Assembly (NCBI GenBank): GCA_031267155.1
Contig: JAIRZR010000140.1
Location: forward strand, 1-25,697
Reading direction: 5' to 3'
Source: Prevotellaceae bacterium
Lineage (GTDB): Bacteria; Bacteroidota; Bacteroidia; Bacteroidales; UBA932
Length of the DNA: 25,697 nucleotides
Shown here in pieces: positions 8,708-17,190 of the stretch. A program made the position numbers and the translations under genes. A model generated the notes under the pieces. That model searched no databases. It saw only the letters and a program-made list of their open reading frames with translations, and was not told where the DNA came from. Numbering within the stretch: position 1 is the first letter of the stretch; each line of letters opens with the position of its first letter.

Positions 8708-9036
8708 TACTGCGCGCGGGCTAAAATTGTGATATAAAAATGTAGAGATGTTTCGCATCTTTTGACGCCGCAGGCATCCAATATCGATAACCCCGTGCAA
8801 GCGAAGCGCAGCTCGGGGTAAACCATCCAAGTTCCGTCAGAACTCTGCAAGGAGTTCAATTCCCTGCGGGTTTGATGTGAAGAAACTGTTCAAGCTTTCC
8901 GCTTGATTCAACTCCTTACGGAGTTGTGGAGAGATGTATGTTGTACCCCGAACTGCGCTATGCTTGTTCGGAGTTATCAAAATTGGACGCCTTACGGCGT
9001 CAGTCTGTAATGCACGAAACTGCCCCGCGCGTAGTA
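8708..9036 (+). repeat. Multi-hairpin repeat, copy 2
   Basis: This tandem copy has the same starting sequence, same orientation and same order of hairpins as copy 1. Differences are scattered, and some are compensated within the stems. It ends near GTAGTA at 9031-9036, where similarity to copy 1 stops. Confidence 0.9.
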
Positions 9037-9425
9037 TAAAAAGCTTTGGAAGAGAGGTTGCTTCAAAATGGTCGGTGTCCGGTCCGTCATTGCGAATATC
9101 CGTTTCGTACCGCAACTGAGAGCGGAATGACGCTTAGAGATGCGAAATAAATAAGGTGTAACAGTTTCATGATACTGTGAACATAATGCGCATTGCGAAA
9201 TTGTCCGTAGGGCATCAATATCAATAGAAAACCGTTTATTTCCCGTCACAAGCCTTTTAAGGCTTGCACATGATAGCAAGTGGCGAAATTGTTCACCGCA
9301 CTCTTATCCGAATTATAAAATGCCCCTGCATTCAACCTGCGGTTGATTCAAGCCCTAATAGAGTTGTGGTGTATGTGTTGGACTATTTTTATCGATATTG
9401 ATGCCTTGGCGGGCAATTAATTAAC
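9037..9425. other. Non-coding stretch with a degenerate repeat fragment
   Basis: I see no convincing gene here. At about 9330-9385, a TTCAACctgcgGTTGATTCAAG hairpin (split here), an AGAGTTGTGG segment and TGTGTTGG resemble the centre of the multi-hairpin repeat, so this is probably a decayed partial copy. The rest shows no feature I can name. Confidence 0.5.
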
Positions 9426-9544
9426 GTGTCATGTCCTGAAAATACTTTTTCCTTAAAGCAAATACTGTACCGAAGGTACTTTTTCCTAACTTTTGTCATA
9501 TCTTTTACACGTTTTGTCTGTATAGCTATATCAGGACATGACAC
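9426..9544. mobile_element. MITE-like element with 14-bp perfect terminal inverted repeats
   Basis: GTGTCATGTCCTGA (9426-9439) and its exact reverse complement TCAGGACATGACAC (9531-9544) bound a 119-bp segment without a coding frame. Inside is a GTACC-GAA-GGTAC hairpin followed by TTTTT (9467-9484), and the string CTTTTTCCT occurs twice. No clear target-site duplication is seen. The TG...CA ends fit an IS-derived non-autonomous element, but the parent family is not identified. Confidence 0.6.
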
Positions 9545-9555
9545 ATGACACAGCG

Positions 9556-9586
9556 CTCTTAGTTCTTAGCTCTTAGTTCTTAACTC
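9556..9586. repeat. Heptamer repeat tract, inverted relative to 5061-5133
   Basis: On the minus strand this reads as heptamers of the TTAAGAA/CTAAGAG type, about 4.5 units. It directly follows the MITE-like element. Confidence 0.7.
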
Positions 9587-9631
9587 CAAAAGTCCTCATT
9601 TTCCCTGTTTTTCCTGGCAAGCCGTCCCTGT

Positions 9632-9664
9632 ATTTTCCCCGAAAATCAAATTTTCCCTGAAAAT
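9632..9664. promoter_or_regulatory. Two 15-bp dyads ATTTTC-NNN-GAAAAT, operator-like
   Basis: Perfect dyads ATTTTC-CCC-GAAAAT (9632-9646) and ATTTTC-CCT-GAAAAT (9650-9664) lie in tandem at an 18-bp step. They are about 110 bp upstream of the promoter of the RHH/Crp-Fnr genes. They are plausible binding sites for one of those regulators. Confidence 0.4.
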
Positions 9665-9773
9665 ATCGGGTAATTACATCGATCCCTGGCGGGGGATTAA
9701 CACTCTCATTATTTACGACATATAGAGGGGAGAGCCTTTCTTTGAAAAAAACTTTATGTTATTAAACATTTTC

Positions 9774-9807
9774 TTTGAATATCGTATTAAAAAAAGTCCT
9801 ACATTTG
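9774..9807 (+). promoter_or_regulatory. Bacteroidetes-type promoter for the RHH-like/Crp-Fnr genes
   Basis: A -33 TTTG (9774-9777) is followed after 22 bp by a -7 box TACATTTG (9800-9807), matching TAnnTTTG. The next gene starts 34 bp downstream at 9841. The spacing is slightly longer than the usual 19-21 bp. Confidence 0.65.
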
Positions 9808-9840
9808 CAAAAATTATTGATTTCGAAGAATAAGTTTACG

Positions 9841-10032
9841 ATGAAGAGAAACTTGGAACAAAAGCCCAGAAGGCTACATAAACATACATTGTCCTTCAAT
9901 GAAAAGGAATTCAGGGTTATCGGGCAGTTTGTATCCAAATATAAGATTAAAAACAAGTCGAAATTTTTCAGGGAGGCGATAATTACAGCAATATTGCAAA
10001 AGGCGGAAGAAGATCATCCCCGTCTTTTCTGA
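9841..10032 (+). CDS. Small ribbon-helix-helix-like protein
   Basis: This 63-aa basic protein starts at the ATG at 9841, because the longer upstream frame would begin with TTG inside the promoter. The order of a short strand (HKHTLSFNEKEF), a helix (RVIGQFVSKY) and a second helix after KNKSKFFREAIITAIL resembles ribbon-helix-helix (MetJ/Arc or MobC-like) DNA-binding proteins. It lies 35 bp before the Crp/Fnr gene and probably shares its transcript. A role as a local transcription regulator or a relaxosome-type accessory would both fit. No relaxase is in the window, which favours regulation. Confidence 0.6.
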   Translation: MKRNLEQKPRRLHKHTLSFNEKEFRVIGQFVSKYKIKNKSKFFREAIITAILQKAEEDHPRLF

Positions 10033-10067
10033 AATCAGGAATCTATTGAAAAGAAAAATAATTGCAG

Positions 10068-10772
10068 ATGAAAACGAATCGGGAAATTGATATTGAAAAA
10101 AGCCTTGAAACTGTATATACCATCCTTAAACATCTTACTCCCAGGGACAGGGAGCAGATTGCAATGCATTCGTCCTGCCTGTTTTATCCGAAGGGCAGAA
10201 TGGTTTTCAGGGAGGGAGAGACGCCGAATCATCTGGTATGCCTCGTTTCGGGACAGGTGAAGGTGTACAAGGAAGGGATTGCCGGACGGGACTGGATAGC
10301 GCGCATGGTCAATTCCGTGGAACTGCTGGGCTACAGGGCTTTGTTTGGAGAAGAGAACTACAACGTCTCGGCGCAGACCATCCAGGATTCCATCATCTGC
10401 AGGATAGAGAAGGAGACAGTTTTCGCCATCATGAAGAAAAACCACAATCTCGTGTTCGACATAATGAAGATGCTTGCACGGGAACTCGGATTTGTCCATG
10501 CAAAAACAATTACCCTCACACAAAAGCACATAAGGGGAAGGCTTGCGGAAGCGCTCCTCTTCCTCGAACATACATACGGCATGGAAGACGATTTCCAGAC
10601 ACTGAAAGTCAAGCTCTCGAGGGAAGACCTTGCCAGCCTCTCGAACATGACAACATCCAATGCAATCAGAACCCTGTCGGCATTCAGCATCGAAAAACTT
10701 GTGGAACTCGACGGAAGAAAAATAAAGCTGCTCGACAAACATAGCCTCGAGCAGATCAGTCAGATAGGATAA
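10068..10772 (+). CDS. Crp/Fnr-family transcriptional regulator
   Basis: This 234-aa protein starts at the ATG at 10068. Residues ~35-125 form the cyclic-nucleotide-binding-like barrel (FYPKGRMVFREGETPNHLVCL through SVELLGYRALFGEENYNVSA, read in parts). The C-terminal part from about 165 (RGRLAEALLFLEHTYG, LSREDLASLSNMTTSNAIRTL) is a winged helix-turn-helix. The phosphate-binding cassette keeps the Glu and a Ser-Ala, but I do not see the Arg needed for cAMP binding. There is also no cysteine set for an Fe-S cluster. The effector is therefore unknown. It lies 29 bp before the Sel1-repeat gene and may control that operon. Confidence 0.9.
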   Translation: MKTNREIDIEKSLETVYTILKHLTPRDREQIAMHSSCLFYPKGRMVFREGETPNHLVCLVSGQVKVYKEGIAGRDWIARMVNSVELLGYRALFGEENYNVSAQTIQDSIICRIEKETVFAIMKKNHNLVFDIMKMLARELGFVHAKTITLTQKHIRGRLAEALLFLEHTYGMEDDFQTLKVKLSREDLASLSNMTTSNAIRTLSAFSIEKLVELDGRKIKLLDKHSLEQISQIG

Positions 10773-10801
10773 AGAATAAACATTTAAAAAAATAATAATA
10801 T

Positions 10802-13306
10802 ATGGAATTTAAAGACAGATACCTGAAACTGTTAACTGAAAAAAAGCAAAATCCCGCATCCCTCTCCGGAGAATCGCTTGAACTGCTCAACCATTTGAAT
10901 GTCCCCGACAAATGGTTCGAGGCGATGGCTGTATGCGAAGCAGCCACAGACGCGGGCAAGCCGGATGAAAACATACTGAATCTGAGGAACGAAATGTTTT
11001 TGATGGGCAGGGAACTTCATTCGGGAATAAACCTCGACGATGCGGATTATGCCGACTGGTTTGCACAGCTTGTGATTTTCAACAAAAAACTTGCCGAAGC
11101 AGGCATCGCCGAAGCATGGGTGGAACTGAGCAGCATTTATGACAATGCGCGTTTTCCGCACCGCGATTACAAAAAAGCGGGAGAATACATGCTGGAAGGC
11201 GTAAATCGGGATAACCCTCTTGCCCTGGCTCTGTATGGCTATCATCTGTACTATGGAACAAATTATGTGGAAGTTGACAGGGAGAAGGGAATGGAACTGA
11301 TGCTCAGGGCAAAGGAAAAGAACTTCGAGAGAGCCGACGTGTACCTGCTTCTTTCCGAATCCGATCCGCTTGCCGACACCGATACCGAAGCCTACGTGCA
11401 AAAGCTCATGGATTATAATTCCACGGCAAAGCCCCTCAACCGGTTATGGGGTGTTTTAGGTGATTTGCATTCCGGCAAAATCAACGATTCAGCAAAAGCG
11501 ATGGAGTTTTACGACAGGGGAATCGAATCGGGCGACAATGCTTACTGTAAATACAAAAAAGCGCTGCTTATCCTGAACGGCGAAGTTGAAGGCGACAGTG
11601 ACGAAGCCCTGCTCCTGATGAAAGAAGCTTACGAATGGGACATAATCAATGCCGCCGATTTCCTCGGTCAGTTCTATACGTATAACCGCGAATACCGCAA
11701 TCTGGACACAGCCATAGAATGGCACGAAAAAGCGGTTTCGTACTACAAAACGTCCTCCATGATCAACCTTGCGTTCATATATCTTTATGAAGACGAATCG
11801 AAAAGGGACATTGCAAAGGGACTGGAATATCTTGACATGGCTATCGAAAACGGAAATGTCCGCGCACTGTCCGAAAAAGCGTACTTTCTGCTCGAAAGCG
11901 ACGAAGAAAACAGGAATGTGCCTCTTGCAAAGGAACTTCTCGACAGGGCAAATGAAAACGGAGACGGATACGCCGCCTACCGTCTGGGCTACGGATATCA
12001 GAATGCCGAATTTTCGGAAGAAAGCGATTTCCCGGCTGCTTTCAGGTATTACACCATCGGGGCGGAACGCGGGCATCTGTATGCCATAGAAATGCTTGGG
12101 CAGTATTACAAATCCGGAATTGCAGTGGAACCCGACGTCGAAAAGGCGGTCGAATACTACAGGGAGGCAGTCGAAAGGGGTTCGAACTATGCCAGGGTCG
12201 AGCTTGCAATATGCTACGAGGAAGGCGCCGGAGTGGAGCAGGACGACAGGCAGGCGTTTGAACTGTTGAAACTTGCAGCGGGAGAGAATTATGTATATGC
12301 CCACAGCAGGCTGGGATATTATTATATGAACGGCATCGCATGTGAAACCGACCAGGACAGGGCTTTCGAGCATTTTACGCAGGCGGCGGAAGGCGGAAAT
12401 ACGGATGCGATGTACAATCTGGGGCGGATGTATAAATATTCCATCGGGCGTCCCGAAAATCCGGAACTGGCTCTGAAATATTTCGAAGAGGCAGCCGGAA
12501 AGGGCGATTTGAATGCGAACGTCGAAATGGGACTGTCCTACGAACTGGAATACGGCGGTCTCGAATTTGACGGGACAAAGGCAATGGAATACATGGCCTG
12601 CGCCGCGGACAGGGATCATCCATACGCCCAGTACAAAATGGGCGTGTACCACTATTATGGACTGGTTGAGGAAGATATGGAAAAGGGTCTTGAATATCTG
12701 CAAAAGTCATACGGCAGCGGTTCGGTTTATGCAGCAGTCACTCTGGGAGACCATTACCTGTATGGCAGGGACGAAACCGCCGACTCCGGCGAAGCGTTTG
12801 CCTGCTACAAGTTTGCCGCGGACAGGGACTGCGTAAGCGAAGGAATCGGACTGTGCTATCTCTACGGAATAGGCGTGGAAAGCAGCGAGTCGGAGGCGTT
12901 CAAGTATTTCCTGATTGCCGCCGACAGGGATGTCCCTGCCGCAAAGTACCGTCTGGGATTATGCTATAAATACGAGACGGGAACGTCCAAAAACCTGTCG
13001 GAAGCATACAGATGGCTGTCGGAAGCTGCCGGCGAAGGCAGCAGGGGAGCCGAATACGAGCTGGCAATGCTGCTGCTGAAAGGCGAGGGCGTCCAGATGG
13101 ATCCGGAAAAGGGAGTGGAATGGCTTCGCAGGGCTGCCGACAGCGAACATGCCGACGCCCAGTGCGAACTCGGAAACTGCTACCTCACCGGTCTTGGCGT
13201 CGACGAAGATGATGTGCAGGCTATGTACTGGTATCAGAAAGCCGCGGAAAACGGCAACGAAGACGCGCAGAAAATCATCGGAAAACGCAGCAGGAAACGC
13301 AGATAG
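10802..13306 (+). CDS. Large Sel1-like repeat (SLR) protein
   Basis: This 834-aa protein is made almost entirely of Sel1-like (TPR-related) helical repeats. The recognisable units follow A...LG..Y..G.GV..D..KA..Y...AAE.G, for example AIEMLGQYYKSGIAVEPDVE, ARVELAICYEEGAGVEQDDR and AQCELGNCYLTGLGVDEDDV. The first ~200 residues carry more diverged repeats. There is no signal peptide or membrane segment, so it is probably cytoplasmic and acts as a protein-interaction scaffold. The protein is strongly acidic except for a basic tail (KRSRKRR). Its stop lies 3 bp before truA, so it is translationally close to a housekeeping gene. Its partner cannot be deduced. Confidence 0.92.
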   Translation: MEFKDRYLKLLTEKKQNPASLSGESLELLNHLNVPDKWFEAMAVCEAATDAGKPDENILNLRNEMFLMGRELHSGINLDDADYADWFAQLVIFNKKLAEAGIAEAWVELSSIYDNARFPHRDYKKAGEYMLEGVNRDNPLALALYGYHLYYGTNYVEVDREKGMELMLRAKEKNFERADVYLLLSESDPLADTDTEAYVQKLMDYNSTAKPLNRLWGVLGDLHSGKINDSAKAMEFYDRGIESGDNAYCKYKKALLILNGEVEGDSDEALLLMKEAYEWDIINAADFLGQFYTYNREYRNLDTAIEWHEKAVSYYKTSSMINLAFIYLYEDESKRDIAKGLEYLDMAIENGNVRALSEKAYFLLESDEENRNVPLAKELLDRANENGDGYAAYRLGYGYQNAEFSEESDFPAAFRYYTIGAERGHLYAIEMLGQYYKSGIAVEPDVEKAVEYYREAVERGSNYARVELAICYEEGAGVEQDDRQAFELLKLAAGENYVYAHSRLGYYYMNGIACETDQDRAFEHFTQAAEGGNTDAMYNLGRMYKYSIGRPENPELALKYFEEAAGKGDLNANVEMGLSYELEYGGLEFDGTKAMEYMACAADRDHPYAQYKMGVYHYYGLVEEDMEKGLEYLQKSYGSGSVYAAVTLGDHYLYGRDETADSGEAFACYKFAADRDCVSEGIGLCYLYGIGVESSESEAFKYFLIAADRDVPAAKYRLGLCYKYETGTSKNLSEAYRWLSEAAGEGSRGAEYELAMLLLKGEGVQMDPEKGVEWLRRAADSEHADAQCELGNCYLTGLGVDEDDVQAMYWYQKAAENGNEDAQKIIGKRSRKRR

Positions 13307-13309
13307 AAA

Positions 13310-14041
13310 ATGGCGCGCATAAGGATAGACATTTCCTTCAAGGGGACGGACTATCACGGATGGCAAATTCAGGAAAACGCCTTTACCGTGCAGGAGGAGC
13401 TGAATAAAGCCCTGAGTACCGTGCTCCGTGAAAATATCGAGACAACAGGCTGCGGAAGAACCGACACCGGAGTGCATGCCCGGAGGTTTACCGCGCATTT
13501 CGACTGCGCCGGAAAGATTGACGACTTCAATTATCTGAAACTTAAATTGAATACAGTCCTTTCCAGAAATATTGCCGTGAACGCAATATGCACTACATAT
13601 CCGGGATTCCATTCGCGTTTCGATGCGGTAAAGCGCACGTACAAGTATTTTATACACACGCTGAAAGATCCTTTCAGAAACGAATATTCGACATTTGTCC
13701 CCCACAGTCTCGATCTGGAACTGATGAACGGGGCTGCCGCCCTGCTGAAGGGAAACATGGACTTCACAAGTTTCAGCAAGTCGCATACGGACGTAAACAA
13801 TAATTTCTGCGAGGTCTGTGAGGCGGAATGGACGCAGACGGATGAGGGATATGTGTTTACTATTTCGGCAAACCGTTTCCTGAGGAACATGGTCAGGGCT
13901 ATAGTCGGCACAATGATGGATGCGGGAAGAAATAAAATATCGGACTTTTCCGGAATAATCGCAGCAAAAGACAGGCGCAGAGCCGGAATGTCGGCTCCGC
14001 CGCAGGGTCTTTTTTTATGGGATAATCAGTATATAAAATAA
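13310..14041 (+). CDS. truA: tRNA pseudouridine(38-40) synthase TruA
   Basis: This enzyme converts uridines 38-40 in the tRNA anticodon stem-loop to pseudouridine. The 243-aa length is typical. The catalytic motif GCGRTDTGVHA is present with Asp52. Downstream motifs include FHSRFDAVKRTYKYFI and NRFLRNMVRAIVGTMMDAG, and the C-terminal segment RRRAGMSAPPQGLFLW is the usual family ending. It starts 3 bp after the Sel1-repeat stop and is followed by apbE after 5 bp, so the three genes are evidently one operon. Nothing is missing or altered. Confidence 0.97.
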   Translation: MARIRIDISFKGTDYHGWQIQENAFTVQEELNKALSTVLRENIETTGCGRTDTGVHARRFTAHFDCAGKIDDFNYLKLKLNTVLSRNIAVNAICTTYPGFHSRFDAVKRTYKYFIHTLKDPFRNEYSTFVPHSLDLELMNGAAALLKGNMDFTSFSKSHTDVNNNFCEVCEAEWTQTDEGYVFTISANRFLRNMVRAIVGTMMDAGRNKISDFSGIIAAKDRRRAGMSAPPQGLFLWDNQYIK

Positions 14042-14046
14042 GAATT

Positions 14047-15072
14047 ATGAAATATTTAATCGGTTTACTGTTAATAGTTTCAACAGTGTCATGCCGAAAC
14101 AGGCAGACGGCTAACCAGCCCGATTACATGAGTGTGAGCGGCGATTATGTTACTATCACGGGATTCGCTCTGGGCACTTCGTTCAAAATTATCTACCGGG
14201 ACGTGAAAAAACGCGACTGGCACGATTCCGTCATGAACATTTTCGACAGGTTCGAAAATTCGCTCTCGCTGTACCGGGAAAATTCCATTATCTCGAAGGT
14301 AAACAGGAATGAGGATGCTGTTCTGGACGATTATTTTATCAGCATGTTCAGGCGTGCGGCGGAGATAACGGAACAGACCGGCGGCGCATTCGATATTTCG
14401 GCAGCTCCGCTCTTCGAAATATGGGGATGGGGCGAAAAGAAAAGGGTCAGGGTAAGTCCCCGGATGATAGACAGTTTGAAGCAGTACACCGGAATGGACA
14501 AAATCCGTGTCGAGGGACGGAAGGCGCTTAAACTCAATCCAAATGTCAGGATAAATACGAACGCCATAGCAAAGGGCTACTGTTCCGATGTTGTCGCCGG
14601 TTTTATCGCGCGGCAGGGAATCGGCGATTATCTGGTGGAGGTCGGCGGAGAAACGGTTCTCAAGGGTAAAAACCGCCTGGGAAAGGAATGGCGAATCGGA
14701 ATCGACAAGCCTTTCGACGGAAACCTGATCCCGGGTCAGTCCCTGCAGGCAATCGTGAATGTCACGGACAGGGCGCTCGCAACTTCCGGCGATTACAGAC
14801 GCTACTATATCGAGGACGGACAAAAGTATTCGCATACTATAGACCCCGCAACAGGATATTCGGCAAAACAAAACGTGCTGAGCGTTACTGTGATTGCTCA
14901 CGACTGTATGACCGCAGACGCTCTGGCTACAGCTTTCATGGTGATGGGCCTCGACAAAACAAAAACCTTCCTGAAACAACACCCGGATATCGAAGTGTTT
15001 ATGCTCTATGCCGATAATGAGGAAATAAAAGAATTTGCGTCCGAAAATATGAAACATCGGATTGGACGGTGA
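14047..15072 (+). CDS. apbE: FAD:protein FMN transferase (ApbE) lipoprotein
   Basis: ApbE attaches FMN through a phosphoester bond to Ser/Thr of extracytoplasmic proteins such as Rnf and Nqr subunits. A lipoprotein signal ends in STVSC (Cys16), so it is anchored on the periplasmic face. Family landmarks are GTSFKIIYRD near the start, GGAFDISAAPLFEIWGWG, RINTNAIAKGYCSDVVAGF, YLVEVGGE, then TIDPATGYSAKQNVLSVTV with DCMTADALATAFMVMG (metal and FAD site). It is 341 aa, full length. It is the last gene of the operon, with a rho-independent terminator 20 bp after the stop. Flavinylation targets are not in the window. Confidence 0.95.
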   Translation: MKYLIGLLLIVSTVSCRNRQTANQPDYMSVSGDYVTITGFALGTSFKIIYRDVKKRDWHDSVMNIFDRFENSLSLYRENSIISKVNRNEDAVLDDYFISMFRRAAEITEQTGGAFDISAAPLFEIWGWGEKKRVRVSPRMIDSLKQYTGMDKIRVEGRKALKLNPNVRINTNAIAKGYCSDVVAGFIARQGIGDYLVEVGGETVLKGKNRLGKEWRIGIDKPFDGNLIPGQSLQAIVNVTDRALATSGDYRRYYIEDGQKYSHTIDPATGYSAKQNVLSVTVIAHDCMTADALATAFMVMGLDKTKTFLKQHPDIEVFMLYADNEEIKEFASENMKHRIGR

Positions 15073-15091
15073 TGAATCCCGGTATGTATTT

Positions 15092-15113
15092 TGTAGACAC
15101 TCTCTACATTTTT
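15092..15113 (+). terminator. Rho-independent terminator after apbE
   Basis: A perfect 6-bp stem TGTAGA-CACTC-TCTACA is followed directly by TTTTT, 20 bp after the apbE stop. Confidence 0.75.
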
Positions 15114-15663
15114 AACACATGAATAACATTCTCCCTTGTGTCTAAAGACTCGGTTTCCGCCATTGTGGGAGTGCAGCCCGAAGCAATCCAGTAAGTATAT
15201 GCATTGCAAAAGCCAAGCTTTGTTTGACTTAAAAGTAAGCTTACTTCTGAATAAATGGACGGAGACTGTAGACTGTCAATCATCACGACGACAAGAGTCC
15301 CGCAGGGACTATTCATATTTTAGAGAAATGTTAAAGTTTGTTAAAGATAAATACTTTTAAATATTTTTCAATATCTAATATATTAAATAATAAGTATTTA
15401 CAATTGCGATAAGGTCTATTAACACAATTTAACGGTTTGGCGGGTATAGTCGTGTTATATATTGGATGCCCTCTTTTTGTAAATGTTAATCAATGTTTAT
15501 CAATTACTTACATATAGTGTTGTTATTCAGCTTATTATGAGTTTGGGAAAGGATTGGACAAAGTTAGCAATAGTTATCAATAGTTATCAAATCGGCATAA
15601 ATCATTATAAATAACCCTATTACCTTATTTATGAAAAAATATTTTTACTATTTGGACAAAAAA
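15114..15663. other. Long AT-rich intergenic region at the left edge of the mobile element
   Basis: I find no convincing gene. The stretch holds a 14-bp perfect palindrome AAGTAAGCTTACTT (15233-15246), the hairpin AGTCCC-GCA-GGGACT (15296-15310), and direct repeats of AATAGTTATCA around 15569-15591. Base composition falls sharply in GC from about 15310 onward, which suggests that the foreign segment begins near here. Confidence 0.6.
15298..15309. other. Candidate left attachment core (TCCCGCAGGGAC)
   Basis: This 12-bp string recurs exactly and in the same orientation at 22107-22118. The two copies bracket the AT-rich block that carries the tyrosine recombinase. The string is itself near-palindromic and could be an ordinary intergenic hairpin, so the assignment is tentative. 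Confidence 0.35.
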
Positions 15664-15695
15664 TTTGGAATCAGGAGAAAAATGTATTACCTTTG
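15664..15695 (+). promoter_or_regulatory. Bacteroidetes-type promoter of the integrase gene
   Basis: A -33 TTTG (15664-15667) and a -7 TACCTTTG (15688-15695) are separated by 20 bp, the canonical spacing. The integrase ATG follows 38 bp downstream. Confidence 0.75.
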
Positions 15696-15733
15696 TACTC
15701 GAAAATTTGATATAAATTATAAAAATTTTAGAA

Positions 15734-17014
15734 ATGGTATTAAGATTAAACAGTAGATTGTCAAGTAAAAAGAACAGTGAGAAAAAAGAAATTTATCTCA
15801 CCTACCATAGTGGCAAAATAAACATAACCTCTGGCAGTGATATTACTATCAGTGAAAAATGGTTTGACTATGTAACCGGAATAACCAATAACACGCCCTT
15901 TGGGAGAAGAAAGTTATCTGATGCAGAAAACGAGATACTCGAATACCATAAGCAAATGCGGGAAAAATATAATTCTCTAAAGACTTTCATCGAAGATGAA
16001 GAAAGTAAGAATATCGAAAAATCTCAAATTACATCCCAATGGCTTACCGACTGCATTAACAAATTTTACAAAAAAGGTGTTCATAAAGAAAAAAGCCTGC
16101 TGGATCATCTCCATGATTTCATAAATGAATATTCCCATAGAACCGGAACAAAAGGTAATATATTTAAAAATTTAAATCAGTACACGACTTTAAGAGACAA
16201 GTTACAGGAATTTGCTAAAACAGAAAGAAGAAACGATTTCGAAGTGTCGGAAATAGATAAGAATTTTTTGCAGAATTTTAATACATTCCTTAATACAATA
16301 TCAAAACCGAAACCTCTTGCAGCAAACACAATTGGTAAATATAACAAATGTCTCAAAGCAGTGTTGAATGACAAAGGATTATATGATGAAAAAAAATGCA
16401 GGATAATCGTTCAGAAATTAGAAGTGGACACACAATATTTGAGTGAAACGGAACTTGACAAAATAAAAATGTTAGACCTATCCAAAAATAAAAAGTTGGA
16501 AAAAACGCGAAACAGTTTCATAGTTCTTGCATATACAGGATGCCGAATTAGCGATTTGAAAACAGTTATAAACACTCCAATAGTCAATGACACAATAACA
16601 TTCAGGCAGCAGAAGACTAACAACAAAGTTTCAATCCCCTTATTGTTTGATAATACGGAAAAATACATTAACAGATGTAAAACTGTCGGAATTATGACAA
16701 ATACAAATCTAAACAGTTATATCAGAGAGATTTGTGAAATGGCTGGAATTAATGAAATGGTCAGTATAACAAGTATAAAAGGCGGTCAAAAAAACACCGA
16801 ATTAGTAGAAAAATACAAACTGATTACCAGCCATACAGGAAGGCGTTCTTATGCTACTAATATGATTGAAAGAGGTGTTTCTCCCTATGCTATAATGGAA
16901 ATCACAGGTCATAAGACACTTGCAAGTTTTGAGGCTTATATCAGATTGGATAAAAAAGATAAAATGGAAATGATGAAAAAGCAGTTTGCAATGGGAAATA
17001 AAAAGATTATATAA
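15734..17014 (+). CDS. Tyrosine site-specific recombinase (phage integrase family)
   Basis: This 426-aa recombinase has the usual Bacteroidetes mobile-element layout. It has an N-terminal arm-binding region (~1-100), a core-binding SAM-like domain (~105-225) and a C-terminal catalytic domain. All catalytic residues are visible: Arg271 in TGCRISDL, Lys294 in RQQKTNNK, His367 and Arg370 in SHTGRRSYATN, His393 in ITGHKTL and the nucleophile Tyr402 in FEAYIRL. It should therefore be active in integrating or excising the surrounding DNA. The gene is AT-rich, unlike its chromosomal neighbours. It is followed 17 bp later by a small coiled-coil gene. No excisionase is recognisable. Confidence 0.95.
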   Translation: MVLRLNSRLSSKKNSEKKEIYLTYHSGKINITSGSDITISEKWFDYVTGITNNTPFGRRKLSDAENEILEYHKQMREKYNSLKTFIEDEESKNIEKSQITSQWLTDCINKFYKKGVHKEKSLLDHLHDFINEYSHRTGTKGNIFKNLNQYTTLRDKLQEFAKTERRNDFEVSEIDKNFLQNFNTFLNTISKPKPLAANTIGKYNKCLKAVLNDKGLYDEKKCRIIVQKLEVDTQYLSETELDKIKMLDLSKNKKLEKTRNSFIVLAYTGCRISDLKTVINTPIVNDTITFRQQKTNNKVSIPLLFDNTEKYINRCKTVGIMTNTNLNSYIREICEMAGINEMVSITSIKGGQKNTELVEKYKLITSHTGRRSYATNMIERGVSPYAIMEITGHKTLASFEAYIRLDKKDKMEMMKKQFAMGNKKII

Positions 17015-17031
17015 TAATAAAGTAATAATAT

Positions 17032-17190
17032 ATGGAAAAATTATTAGAAGCCTATAAAACGGTAAATGACAAATTAAATGAGGCTGGTGCAAAAGTAGAA
17101 ACCTTGTGTAAAACTCTCAAAGAAATTGAGCAGGATATTATGGTCTTACAATTTGATATTGAGAATGAGAATATGAAAATCAGCAGGTAG
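17032..17190 (+). CDS. Small coiled-coil protein (52 aa)
   Basis: An ATG in the typical AT-rich leader (AATAATATATG) opens a 52-codon frame 17 bp after the integrase stop. The product is acidic and consists almost wholly of heptad-like helix (MEKLLEAYKTVNDKLNEAG, then VETLCKTLKEIEQDI), suggesting a coiled coil. It ends in TAG. The frame continues for only ten more codons to TAA, so readthrough is not supported here. It could be an integrase accessory factor, but this is a guess from position. Confidence 0.5.
   Translation: MEKLLEAYKTVNDKLNEAGAKVETLCKTLKEIEQDIMVLQFDIENENMKISR

Noticed and set aside
8566..9115. Minus-strand frames of 92-97 codons over the repeat copies
   Set aside because: They share the repeat-encoded peptide (DGTWxVYPELRFACTG) and reflect the hairpin repeat, not genes.
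11489..12703. 404-codon open frame antisense to the Sel1-repeat gene
   Set aside because: It results from the repetitive, stop-poor complement of the Sel1 repeats. There is no start context or domain.
14089..15057. 322-codon open frame antisense to apbE
   Set aside because: The plus strand is an intact ApbE. The reverse frame shows no family features.
15136..15360. 74-codon plus-strand frame in the apbE-integrase gap
   Set aside because: Composition and content are not coding-like, and it spans a hairpin and palindromes.
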